Shown here piece by piece: positions 35,743-43,328 of a stretch of DNA of 64,000 nucleotides (within the stretch, counting starts at the first letter, position 1; the number at the start of each line of letters is the position of its first letter). Made by a program: the position numbers and the translations under genes. Location: positions 62,001-126,000 of the forward strand of contig NZ_JAIUIE010000004.1 of NCBI RefSeq assembly GCF_020165495.1, in the 5' to 3' direction. The stretch is from Mesorhizobium sp. BR1-1-16 (GTDB taxonomy: Bacteria; Pseudomonadota; Alphaproteobacteria; Rhizobiales; Kaistiaceae). The notes beneath the pieces were generated by a model. It was not told the origin of the DNA. It did not search any database and saw nothing but the letters and a program-made list of their open reading frames with translations.

Positions 35743-36741
35743 TCAGACGCCGGCCTCGAGCGCCTGCGAGAGAATCGTCTGGCAAACGCGCATCGTCTTC
35801 ACCGTGTCCCGGAAAGGGGACGAACAGCTGTCGGAGCCCGACTTCAGCGAATCGATGAACTCCCGATTCTTCGCCGCAAAGCCGCCGAAGACGAAGTTGT
35901 CATCGCTTCCGGCGGCCTCCTGCGTCGTCAGCGTCTCACCCTTGTAGTTGTTGTCGAGATAGAGCTTGCCTTCGGCTTCGACCTCGACATCCGCATAGCC
36001 GCCCTGGACATGCATCTGCGTGCGGAAAACACGCCGTCCGGATGCCCAGTTACAGACGACATAGCACGTCGCGCCGTTGTCGAAATGCAGTGTCGCACCG
36101 AACCAGTTGATATCGGGAACGCCGATGCGCCGGCACTCGCTCTCCACCTTCACCACTTCGCCACCACAGATCCAGCGCGCGGTGTCGATGGCGTGGGTGC
36201 CGTCGTCCATCATGCGGTCACGGGCAATCAGCATCGGTGTCACGTCGCATTTGAAGAACTCGACGACCCCATGGATGATTGGCCCCTTCTCGAGCAGTCG
36301 CGCCTTGATCTTTTGCAAGATCGGCGCCGTTCGCCGCTGGTGGCTGACCTGGGTGATCAATCCCTTCGAATCCGCGAGATAGGCCAGGGCCTCGGCCTGA
36401 TGGGTCGTCAGCCCCATCGGCTTCTCGATATAGAGGTTGAAGCCGTTCGTGAGGCACCAGTGCCAGATCGGGTACATGATCTCAGGCTGACCGATGACAT
36501 AGACGCCATCGGGGCGCAGATCGTTGAGGATGGTCTGGTAGTCGGTGTCGAGCGCCGTCAGAAAACGCGCCGAAGCGGGAATGCCGAAACGGTCGCAGGT
36601 CGTGTTGAGACGCTCCGCCCGCGTTTCGATCACACCGACGATCTCGACGTCGTCGAACGATGCCAGCGACGGATAATGGACATTGTTGGCCATGTTGCCG
36701 GCGCCGATGATGGCGATGCGCACCTTGCGGTCCGTGATCAT
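35743..36741 (-). CDS. Gfo/Idh/MocA-family dehydrogenase
   Basis: A 332-residue oxidoreductase with Rossmann motif IAIIGAGNMANNVHYPSL, EKP-type catalytic motif YIEKPMGLTTHQAEAL and the C-terminal-domain motif DDGTHAIDTARWICGG. The ATG at 36741 is chosen because the fold begins there; an ATG six codons earlier is in frame. It lies between an isomerase-like and a GntR gene in the third CUT1 operon, so it probably interconverts the imported sugar or polyol with its keto form using NAD(P). Substrate not determined. Confidence 0.88.
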   Translation of the reverse strand: MITDRKVRIAIIGAGNMANNVHYPSLASFDDVEIVGVIETRAERLNTTCDRFGIPASARFLTALDTDYQTILNDLRPDGVYVIGQPEIMYPIWHWCLTNGFNLYIEKPMGLTTHQAEALAYLADSKGLITQVSHQRRTAPILQKIKARLLEKGPIIHGVVEFFKCDVTPMLIARDRMMDDGTHAIDTARWICGGEVVKVESECRRIGVPDINWFGATLHFDNGATCYVVCNWASGRRVFRTQMHVQGGYADVEVEAEGKLYLDNNYKGETLTTQEAAGSDDNFVFGGFAAKNREFIDSLKSGSDSCSSPFRDTVKTMRVCQTILSQALEAGV

Positions 36742-36761
36742 GCTCTTGCTCTCCCTTGCCA

Positions 36762-37592
36762 TCACCGTGCCCAGGCCGCGTCGACCAGGCCGCGCAGATA
36801 GGCGACATCGGTGGCGAGGAACGGCAGAACGTCGTCGCCCATGCGCTGCGGTTCGCCCTTCGGGTCGGTATATTCGCCCGGAAGCACGAAGATGCCGGTG
36901 AAGCCCCGCTTGTGCAGCTCCTGCACCAGCCCGGACCACGAATAGCCGCCGTGGCGGCCGGTGGTCCAATGTGTCCGGAACACCGCCTCGGCCTCTTCAG
37001 GTCCGTTGATGCGCTCGCGATAGGCGTTCTTGAAGTTGACGAGGTTCGGCATCCGCTCCCAGAGCAGATCGACCGACAATTCGGTTGGCTCGCCGGCGAC
37101 CGCGCAATGCGCCATGTCGAGAATGGCGCAGACATGCTTCGGATCGAACGGCTCCATCAAGTGATAGAGGCCGATGGCGCTGCCGATGCAGTTGCCCGAA
37201 TGGTTCTGGACGCCGATGCGGACGCCCGTCTCGTCAAGCAGCGGAATCAGCGCTTCATAAGCCGCCCGGCTCTGTCGGATCGTATCCGCGAAGCGGGCCT
37301 TGCCGAGATCGACGCCGACCATCGTGCGCAGGAGGTCGATGCCGTTGTCGCCGCAGGCCCGGATGATCGCTTCGTCGAGCGGCGCCGCCACGCTGCAGAT
37401 CGACAGGCCGCGGCTCGCCACCACGCGCACCACCTCGGGAAGCGAGGTTGCCACTGTCTCCGGCGTGACCTGATAGCCGGGCCGGATCGGCAGCTCGATC
37501 GCCTCGACGCCCAGCGCCGCCATGCGGTCGGCGACGGCCTCGATGGCATCGTTCCACGGCTTGGTGAACACCGCCAGCTTGATGTCAGTCAT
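36762..37592 (-). CDS. Sugar phosphate isomerase/epimerase-family TIM barrel protein
   Basis: A 276-residue xylose-isomerase-like TIM barrel (AP endonuclease 2 fold). It has KLAVFTKPWNDAI, GVEAIELPIRPGYQ, the metal-site stretches GVQNHSGN, AILDMAHCA and LVNFKNA, and ends with FVLPGEYTDPKGEPQ. The start at 37592 is supported by GGAGAGTGAG directly before the ATG. Such proteins isomerise, epimerise or dehydrate sugars, often together with Gfo/Idh partners as seen here. It may be part of an oxidation-epimerisation route for the importer's substrate. Confidence 0.83.
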   Translation of the reverse strand: MTDIKLAVFTKPWNDAIEAVADRMAALGVEAIELPIRPGYQVTPETVATSLPEVVRVVASRGLSICSVAAPLDEAIIRACGDNGIDLLRTMVGVDLGKARFADTIRQSRAAYEALIPLLDETGVRIGVQNHSGNCIGSAIGLYHLMEPFDPKHVCAILDMAHCAVAGEPTELSVDLLWERMPNLVNFKNAYRERINGPEEAEAVFRTHWTTGRHGGYSWSGLVQELHKRGFTGIFVLPGEYTDPKGEPQRMGDDVLPFLATDVAYLRGLVDAAWAR

Positions 37593-37685
37593 CTCACTCT
37601 CCAGGAATCGCGGCCCAGCGGCCGCTTGTCGGTTCGGCCCGTCGGGCCCGGACCCCGCCACGAAGGCGAGGCAAATGTGCCTGCG

Positions 37686-38438
37686 TCAAACCATGCGCAT
37701 CGACATGCCGCCGTCGATCGCCACGGTCTCGCCGGTGATGAAGTCATTCTCCGCGAGCTGGACGATCAGGGCGGCGACGTCCTCCGGCTTGCCCTCGCGG
37801 TGGAGCGGGATCCGGTTGGCCAGGTTGTTCTGGCGGGCCGTCTCGGTCATCGCATTCTGGAACGGTGTCCGGATGATGCCGGGCGCCGCGCAATTGACGC
37901 GGATATTCTCGTCGGCATGGTCGCGGGCAAGCGCCCTCGCCATCTGGATCAGCGAAGCCTTCACGACCTGATAGGCCACCGTGCCGGGACAGCCGCGCAG
38001 CGCCGCCGCCGACGACAGGAAGGTCACCGATCCGCCGGCCTTTGCGAGCTGGGGATGGGCGGCGCGGAACAGGTGAAAGGCGGAATGGACGTGAACCTGG
38101 AACGCATCGAGCCACGCCTCCTGGGTGATCTGCAGCGCCGTTCCGGGCGCCGGACCGCCTGCCGAATGCACGACGACATCCAGCCGCCCGAATGCGGCGA
38201 CCGTTGCCTCGATCAGCGCCGGAGCGGTTGTCGGCAGCGCGATGTCCCCAGCGAAGAAAACGCAGCGGGCGCCCTTCGCCGCGCCCATGCGGTCGAGCTC
38301 GTCGAGCAGCTCTGGCCGCTCGCGGCGTGCGCTGATCGCGACATTGACGCCTTTCGCAAGCAGAGCGCGTGCTGTTGCAAGGCCAATTCCGGACGTGCCG
38401 CCCGTAACCACAGCCGTGGAACCCATGAGGTCAGGCAA
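37686..38438 (-). CDS. Classical SDR oxidoreductase
   Basis: A 250-residue SDR with cofactor motif VVTGGTSGIGLATA, VHSAGG in place of NNAG, catalytic Ser in TFLSSAAALRG, YxxxK in AYQVVKASL, and the usual C-terminal FITGETVAIDGG. NAD(P)-dependent sugar or polyol dehydrogenase is likely. It lies within the operon between the importer permeases and the isomerase-like gene (93 nt after, 45 nt before). Confidence 0.9.
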   Translation of the reverse strand: MPDLMGSTAVVTGGTSGIGLATARALLAKGVNVAISARRERPELLDELDRMGAAKGARCVFFAGDIALPTTAPALIEATVAAFGRLDVVVHSAGGPAPGTALQITQEAWLDAFQVHVHSAFHLFRAAHPQLAKAGGSVTFLSSAAALRGCPGTVAYQVVKASLIQMARALARDHADENIRVNCAAPGIIRTPFQNAMTETARQNNLANRIPLHREGKPEDVAALIVQLAENDFITGETVAIDGGMSMRMV

Positions 38439-38483
38439 AGTGAGGTCTCCATTCGATCTCGAGCGAGCCGGCCAGCGCCGGCA

Positions 38484-39365
38484 TCACTTCTCGGCAAAGG
38501 CGGTCAAGCCCGAAACGATGTAGCGCTGGGCAAACAGGTATCCGATCACCACGGGCGTCACCGTGATCAGCGTGGCGGCGAACAGCGACGTGTAGGATGT
38601 CGCCTGCTCCGGTCCGAAGAAGGTGAAGAGGCCGACGCTCGCGACGGCGACGTTCTTGTTGCTGGCGATGACGAGCGGTACCAGGAATTCCGACCACGCC
38701 GAGACGAAGACCAGGAAGCCGGCGACCGACAGCCCGGGCAGGCTGAGCGGCATGATCACGCTCCAGAAGGTCCGCCATTTCGAACAGCCATCGATCGCGG
38801 CGGCTTCGTCGAGGGCGCGCGGCACGGTGTCGAAGAATCCCTTGAGCACCCAGATCGTGATCGGGATATGCGTTGCGGTATAGATCAGCACCAGACCGGT
38901 TAGCGTATTCAAAAGGCCGAGACTGCTCATGATCATGTAGTAGGGCACGATGTTCACTGTACTCGGGATCAACTGCAGCCCGAGCAGGCCGATCATCATC
39001 GCTTCCTTGCCCTGGAAGTCCCACCGGGACAGCGCATATGCGGCAAGGCCGCCAAGAAACAGCGTCAGCAACACCGTGAAGAATGCGACGACGATCGTAT
39101 TCCAGATGTAGCGCCCGAATTCGAGCCGGGTGAAGATGTCGACGAAGTTCTGCAACGTCGGCGATCTCGGCCAGATCGTCGGCGGATAAGTGAACAATTC
39201 ATTGGGATTCTTGAAACCGCCGAACAGCGCCCAGGACAGCGGCAGAATGATCGCGGCCGCCAGCACGGGATAGAAGATATAGGCGATCGGGCTCGGCTCC
39301 AGCGGGCGCCTCGCCCGGCCGCGCCAGAACGGCCGGCGGTTTGTCGCGACGGAAATATCAGCCAC
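38484..39365 (-). CDS. CUT1 ABC importer permease (MalG-like)
   Basis: A 293-residue permease with six membrane segments and EAA loop ALDEAAAIDGCSKWRTFWSVIMP. It overlaps the MalF-type gene by 8 nt. Part of the third ATPase-less CUT1 importer, in an operon with three metabolic genes. Confidence 0.93.
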   Translation of the reverse strand: MADISVATNRRPFWRGRARRPLEPSPIAYIFYPVLAAAIILPLSWALFGGFKNPNELFTYPPTIWPRSPTLQNFVDIFTRLEFGRYIWNTIVVAFFTVLLTLFLGGLAAYALSRWDFQGKEAMMIGLLGLQLIPSTVNIVPYYMIMSSLGLLNTLTGLVLIYTATHIPITIWVLKGFFDTVPRALDEAAAIDGCSKWRTFWSVIMPLSLPGLSVAGFLVFVSAWSEFLVPLVIASNKNVAVASVGLFTFFGPEQATSYTSLFAATLITVTPVVIGYLFAQRYIVSGLTAFAEK

Positions 39366-40293
39366 GTTCGGCCCTCCTGCGAGGCTTCAGAACCGAGAGG
39401 TAAAGGACGATCAGGACGAGGTTCGCGATCAGCATCACCGTGCCGATCGTCGCGCCATAGCTGATGTCCAGTTGCAGGAACGACTGCTTGTAAAGCGAGA
39501 TCGCGATGAGTTCGGTCGCATTTCCCGGCCCGCCGCCGGTGAGCGCCAGGGGAATATCGAGGCTGTTCAACGCGCCACCCGTGCCCATGATCAGGCAGAT
39601 GAGGATGATCGGCCGCAGCATCGGCACGGTGATGTAGCGAAAGCGTTGCCAGCGCGTGGCGCCGTCGATCGCGGCCGCCTCATAGACATCGCGCGGCAGT
39701 GTCTGCAGGCCGCCGAGAAGCACGATCACCGCGAAGGGAATGCCGCGCCACGTGCAGACGCCGATCAGGATCGCCATGGCCAGCGCCGGATCGGCGAACC
39801 AGGACATCTGGCCGATGCCGACCAGCGAGAGCAGATAATTGGCGATGCCGAGCCGGCTGCCGCCGAAGATCTGCGCGAAGACGAGCCCGACGACGACCGA
39901 CGGCAGCACCCAGGGCAGGATGGTGATCGAGCGCATCAGCCGATAGCCGATCAGCCGCTGGTCGAGCAGGATCGCCACGGCGAGGCCGATAACGACCTGC
40001 AGGATCACCGAGGTCGCGACGAAGGTCAGCGTGTTGCGCGCGACCAGGCCGAGATCGTTCCATGTGAAGAAGCGGACATAGTTGTCCAGCCCGACGAAGG
40101 ACGATCCGACATAGCCGAGGTTGAGGTTGGTGAGGCTGATATAGACGCCATAAAGGGCCGGGAACAAAGTCAGCGCGAGGACGAAGGCGACGCCCGGCAG
40201 AATGAAGAAGAAATAACCGTTGATCTGGAAGCGGTCGGCGCGACGGCGCGGGACGCGCGTCTGCAGCACGGCGGCACGATCGAGGTCAGTCAT
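39358..40293 (-). CDS. CUT1 ABC importer permease (MalF-like)
   Basis: A 311-residue permease. The polar N terminus (about 25 residues) precedes six membrane segments; the EAA loop is VYEAAAIDGATRWQRFRYITVP. It lies 50 nt behind the binding-protein gene and overlaps the MalG-type gene. Forms the channel with the 38484 product. Confidence 0.93.
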   Translation of the reverse strand: MTDLDRAAVLQTRVPRRRADRFQINGYFFFILPGVAFVLALTLFPALYGVYISLTNLNLGYVGSSFVGLDNYVRFFTWNDLGLVARNTLTFVATSVILQVVIGLAVAILLDQRLIGYRLMRSITILPWVLPSVVVGLVFAQIFGGSRLGIANYLLSLVGIGQMSWFADPALAMAILIGVCTWRGIPFAVIVLLGGLQTLPRDVYEAAAIDGATRWQRFRYITVPMLRPIILICLIMGTGGALNSLDIPLALTGGGPGNATELIAISLYKQSFLQLDISYGATIGTVMLIANLVLIVLYLSVLKPRRRAERG

Positions 40294-40343
40294 GATGATA
40301 CCTCCGGGGCGGAGACACGGTGGTCTCCGCCCGCTCGATGGGC

Positions 40344-41645
40344 CTAGCGCCCCTTCTGACGCTCATATTCGGGCATCACGGCATCCCGGGCCGCCGCCAC
40401 GGCATCGGCGGGCTTGACCTGGCCGCTGATCACGCCGGCGAGCTGTGCCGAGATCGCTGAGGAAATGGTGTTGTAGATCGGCACAGCGGGCCGGGTCTGC
40501 ATCTCGCCGTCATACATCCGCTTGTAGCTTTGCATCATCGGATTGGTCGCGAAGAACGTGTTGTCCTTCCAGATCGAGTTCCGCACCGGCAGTGCGCCGA
40601 GCACTTCGTTCACCTGGCCCAAGTTCTGCGGCGACGTCATGAACTCGATGAATTTCCAGCCAGCCGCTGCTCTTTCCGGGTCCTTGGCCGTCAGCGCATA
40701 GGCGAAGCCGCCCAGAATGGTCACCGGCTTCTTGCCGTCGGGCATCGGATAAGGCGCGACGGCGAGATCGGTGGCGAGATCAGGCATCTCGCTCCACATC
40801 TGCTTGACGCCGGACGAGCTGAAGCCGATGGCAAAGGCTTCGCCGCCATAGAAGAAGGGCTTCAGGCCGTTCTCATCCATGGTGGTGACGTTGGTCGGCA
40901 TGACACCGGCGACGGCCATATCGCGATACATCTGATAGACGTCGGCGAGATACTTCCCGTTGTCGCCCTCGAAGAAGACAGGCGCGCCCTTCTCGTCAAC
41001 GAGCTTGCCGCCGAGTCCCCAGAAGATGCTGAGCATGTGCATCGTCGAGGGCTCTTCATTGGCCTTGGCGGGCACCATCTCGGCGCCGATGCCCTTTTCC
41101 TTCAGCGCTTTGCCGGCGGCCATGAACGCGTCGAACGTCGCCGGAAATTCCGTCAGTCCGGCGCTGGCGAGCATGCTCGGCCGGTAGAGGAGACCGCGCA
41201 TGCCGGTCTGGAACATGATGCCGTAAGGCTTGCCGTTGATGGTCTCGGCCGCGATCACCGCCGGGTGAAAGTCGGTGCGATCGGCTTCGGGCCAGACCGC
41301 ATCAAGCGGCTGCAGCACATTCGACTGCACCAGGCGCGCGATCCACTGGCCGTCGACGATCGCGACGTCGGGCAGCCCGTTCGAAGCGGCGACGGTCAGC
41401 AGCTTCTGAAGGCCCGCCGGACCCGGATCCAGAACTTCATAATTGAGCGTGATGTCGGGGTTCTGCTTCTGGAACTCCGCATAGAGCTTCTTGAAGAGAT
41501 CCGCGCCCGGAATGAAGCCGGACGACGGCGAATAGACGGCCGGCGCAAAGACGTTCAGTTCGACCGCAGCAGCCTGGCCGGCCATCCAGAGCGGGCCAGC
41601 GGCCAAAGTCGCGGCGACGGCGATTGTGCCAATCCTTGAAAGCAT
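40344..41645 (-). CDS. CUT1 ABC importer substrate-binding protein
   Basis: A 433-residue family 1 binding protein with signal peptide (MLSRIGTIAVAATLAAGPLWMAGQAAAV, cleavage about 27). Family segments include FQKQNPDITLNYEVLDPG and MFQTGMRGLLYRPSMLASAG, and the C-lobe FGGEAFAIG-type loop appears as FYGGEAFAIGFSSSG. GGAGGAGGACC precedes the ATG. It heads a seven-gene operon ending with a GntR gene; a 25-bp inverted repeat upstream is a likely operator. Confidence 0.92.
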   Translation of the reverse strand: MLSRIGTIAVAATLAAGPLWMAGQAAAVELNVFAPAVYSPSSGFIPGADLFKKLYAEFQKQNPDITLNYEVLDPGPAGLQKLLTVAASNGLPDVAIVDGQWIARLVQSNVLQPLDAVWPEADRTDFHPAVIAAETINGKPYGIMFQTGMRGLLYRPSMLASAGLTEFPATFDAFMAAGKALKEKGIGAEMVPAKANEEPSTMHMLSIFWGLGGKLVDEKGAPVFFEGDNGKYLADVYQMYRDMAVAGVMPTNVTTMDENGLKPFFYGGEAFAIGFSSSGVKQMWSEMPDLATDLAVAPYPMPDGKKPVTILGGFAYALTAKDPERAAAGWKFIEFMTSPQNLGQVNEVLGALPVRNSIWKDNTFFATNPMMQSYKRMYDGEMQTRPAVPIYNTISSAISAQLAGVISGQVKPADAVAAARDAVMPEYERQKGR

Positions 41646-41740
41646 GGGGTCCTCCTCCTCTCGGGCGCAGCATCATCGGCTCTTGTGCCGATCCGCCGTC
41701 TCTCTGCCCTGCCGCCGAAACTGACCCGCTGAAGACCATG

Positions 41741-41765
41741 CGTCAAGAACATAATATGTTTGACG
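41741..41765. promoter_or_regulatory. 25-bp inverted repeat, candidate operator of the third CUT1 operon
   Basis: Outer arms CGTCAA (41741-41746) and TTGACG (41760-41765) enclose AACATAATATGTT (41748-41760), itself a 13-nt palindrome shifted by one base. It is AT-rich, 96 nt upstream of the binding-protein start and between divergent genes. Probably bound by the operon's own GntR regulator (34980). Confidence 0.55.
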
Positions 41766-41820
41766 AGAAAGATATGACGTATGATGTTGGCAACAGGTTC
41801 GGACTTTGGAGGAGAGCGAA

Positions 41821-42252
41821 GTGGCGGAATTGGCTTGCGCGCATTGCCGGGGCATCAACGAGGACAGGCTTTGGGCCGGTGACCTCTACCGGGTGGTCCT
41901 CGTGCATGAGACTGGCTTCGAAGGCTGGGCGCGAGTGATCTGGAACGAGCATGTCGCCGAGATCACCGATCTCCCGGCGCCGCAGCAGAGCATGGCTCTG
42001 CAAGCCGTTCTGGCGCTGGAGCGGGCCCTGCGGGCCGAACTCGCGCCCGACAAGATCAACATTGCGTCATTGGCAACGGGCATGCCGCATCTTCATGTGC
42101 ACGTCATCCCGCGTTTCCGCGATGACCCGACATTCCCCGAGCCCGTCTGGCTGCCCGCGCAGCGCAGCAGCGCCCGGCAGCTTCCCGATGGATTCGCGGA
42201 TCGGATGAAAAGTCGGCTGGCGGAGGAGCTCGGTCCGTCCCATCCGCTCTAA
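41821..42252 (+). CDS. HIT-family protein
   Basis: A 143-residue histidine-triad protein. The catalytic triad motif HLHVHVIPRF lies at about residue 86, and ACAHCRGINEDRLWAG near the N terminus holds a Cys pair that may bind zinc. HIT proteins hydrolyse or transfer nucleotide monophosphates. GTG start at 41821 behind GGAGGAG (6 nt spacing). Divergent from the CUT1 operon; no functional link to neighbours visible. Confidence 0.85.
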   Translation: MAELACAHCRGINEDRLWAGDLYRVVLVHETGFEGWARVIWNEHVAEITDLPAPQQSMALQAVLALERALRAELAPDKINIASLATGMPHLHVHVIPRFRDDPTFPEPVWLPAQRSSARQLPDGFADRMKSRLAEELGPSHPL

Positions 42253-42272
42253 ATCGGCGGTCTGCTCACGCC

Positions 42273-42830
42273 TCAGCGCGGCACCGTCAAGGTATCCACG
42301 CCGGCGCTCTCGTCAGTCTCGGGCGGCGGCGGCGGGACGCCGCGCTCGCGATAAGACTGCAGATCCGGGCTTCCCGCAGGGGTCGGATTGGCCTCCAGAC
42401 GCGCGATATGGCGCTTCATCTCGGCAATCTCGCGGACCTGCGCATCGATGACGCGATCGGCGAGAACCCGAACCTCGGGGTCGCGGATATGAGCCTGCTC
42501 GCTGGTCATGATGGCGATCGAGTGGTGAGGAATCATGGCGCGCATGTAGGCGACGTCATCGACCGTCTCCTGACTGCGGACCAGCCACAGGGCACCCGCA
42601 AAGACGACGGCTGCGGCGGCGAGAATCGCGATATTGGCGGCGCGATTCCTGTACATGCCCCACATGAGGCCGAGCATGATGACCGCCATCACCGCGCCCA
42701 TCACCAACGCCATCCACATCCGCGTCTGGCTGAATTCGATATGTTCGAGCGCATAGGTGTTCAGGTACATCAGCCCGAACATGACGACCGTCGACGTGAC
42801 GATCATCGCTGCGAAACGGGTATAGCTCAT
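42273..42830 (-). CDS. DUF305-family membrane protein
   Basis: A 185-residue protein with three N-terminal membrane segments (about 6-26, 38-60, 65-85). A DUF305 helical domain follows, marked by YMRAMIPHHSIAIMTSEQA and VRVLADRVIDAQVREIAEMKRHI. The C-terminal tail is Pro-rich. DUF305 proteins are often found near copper or metal resistance genes and may bind metal through the paired His; no such genes adjoin here. Start at 42830 behind AGGCAGG. Convergent with the HIT gene. Confidence 0.82.
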   Translation of the reverse strand: MSYTRFAAMIVTSTVVMFGLMYLNTYALEHIEFSQTRMWMALVMGAVMAVIMLGLMWGMYRNRAANIAILAAAAVVFAGALWLVRSQETVDDVAYMRAMIPHHSIAIMTSEQAHIRDPEVRVLADRVIDAQVREIAEMKRHIARLEANPTPAGSPDLQSYRERGVPPPPPETDESAGVDTLTVPR

Positions 42831-43328
42831 CGGAAGCCTGCCTTTCGGTGACCAACCCGTTGGCTCGGACATGGTTTCCGTTCGAGAGCGGCTGAATCGA
42901 AGGCGCCTATAACGCCGGGTGCCGCCTTGATGTCACGCCAAAGGGCCTTGTCACCGTCGAAACGTTGAAGAAAGTGCCCATCGCTGCCCGACCCGGCGCA
43001 TCCTGACGGCTAGGAGCGTCTCACCGCTGGCACATCCCATGAGGCGACCGGCGCCGCTATCACCGAAGACCACCGCCTCTCGCCGCCGTCCACATGGTCA
43101 TCACCGCCGGGCCCGCAGATTTCGTCGTTGCCGTCAAGGCCCACGGTACAACCTTGACTGATGATAAATCTGGTCAGATCGTCGAGGCGTCGCTATCTCT
43201 TGGTCGGCCAGCGGCATATACGCAGAGATCCAGGCTGACCACGTTCCCAGGCCGCCCGCAAGACCAAGTTGCCCGTCTTGCGGTCGTTGAAGTTCCCGGT
43301 GCTAACGCTACCGCAAGAGGCATTCTGT
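42831..43328. other. 498-nt non-coding gap upstream of the DSF circuit, with a 9-bp hairpin
   Basis: No convincing gene; an open frame from 43094 has no recognisable protein and runs into the REC domain in another frame. A TTGACT box lies near 43153. CCGCAAGAC (43256-43264) pairs with GTCTTGCGG (43275-43283) around a 10-nt loop, about 45 nt before the start codon. It could be a 5'-leader structure or a regulator site. It does not match the cyclic-di-GMP riboswitch consensus I know. Confidence 0.5.

Noticed and set aside
42831-43328. Cyclic-di-GMP riboswitch ahead of the GGDEF-EAL gene
   Set aside because: The conserved core sequence of known classes was not found; only a simple hairpin is present.
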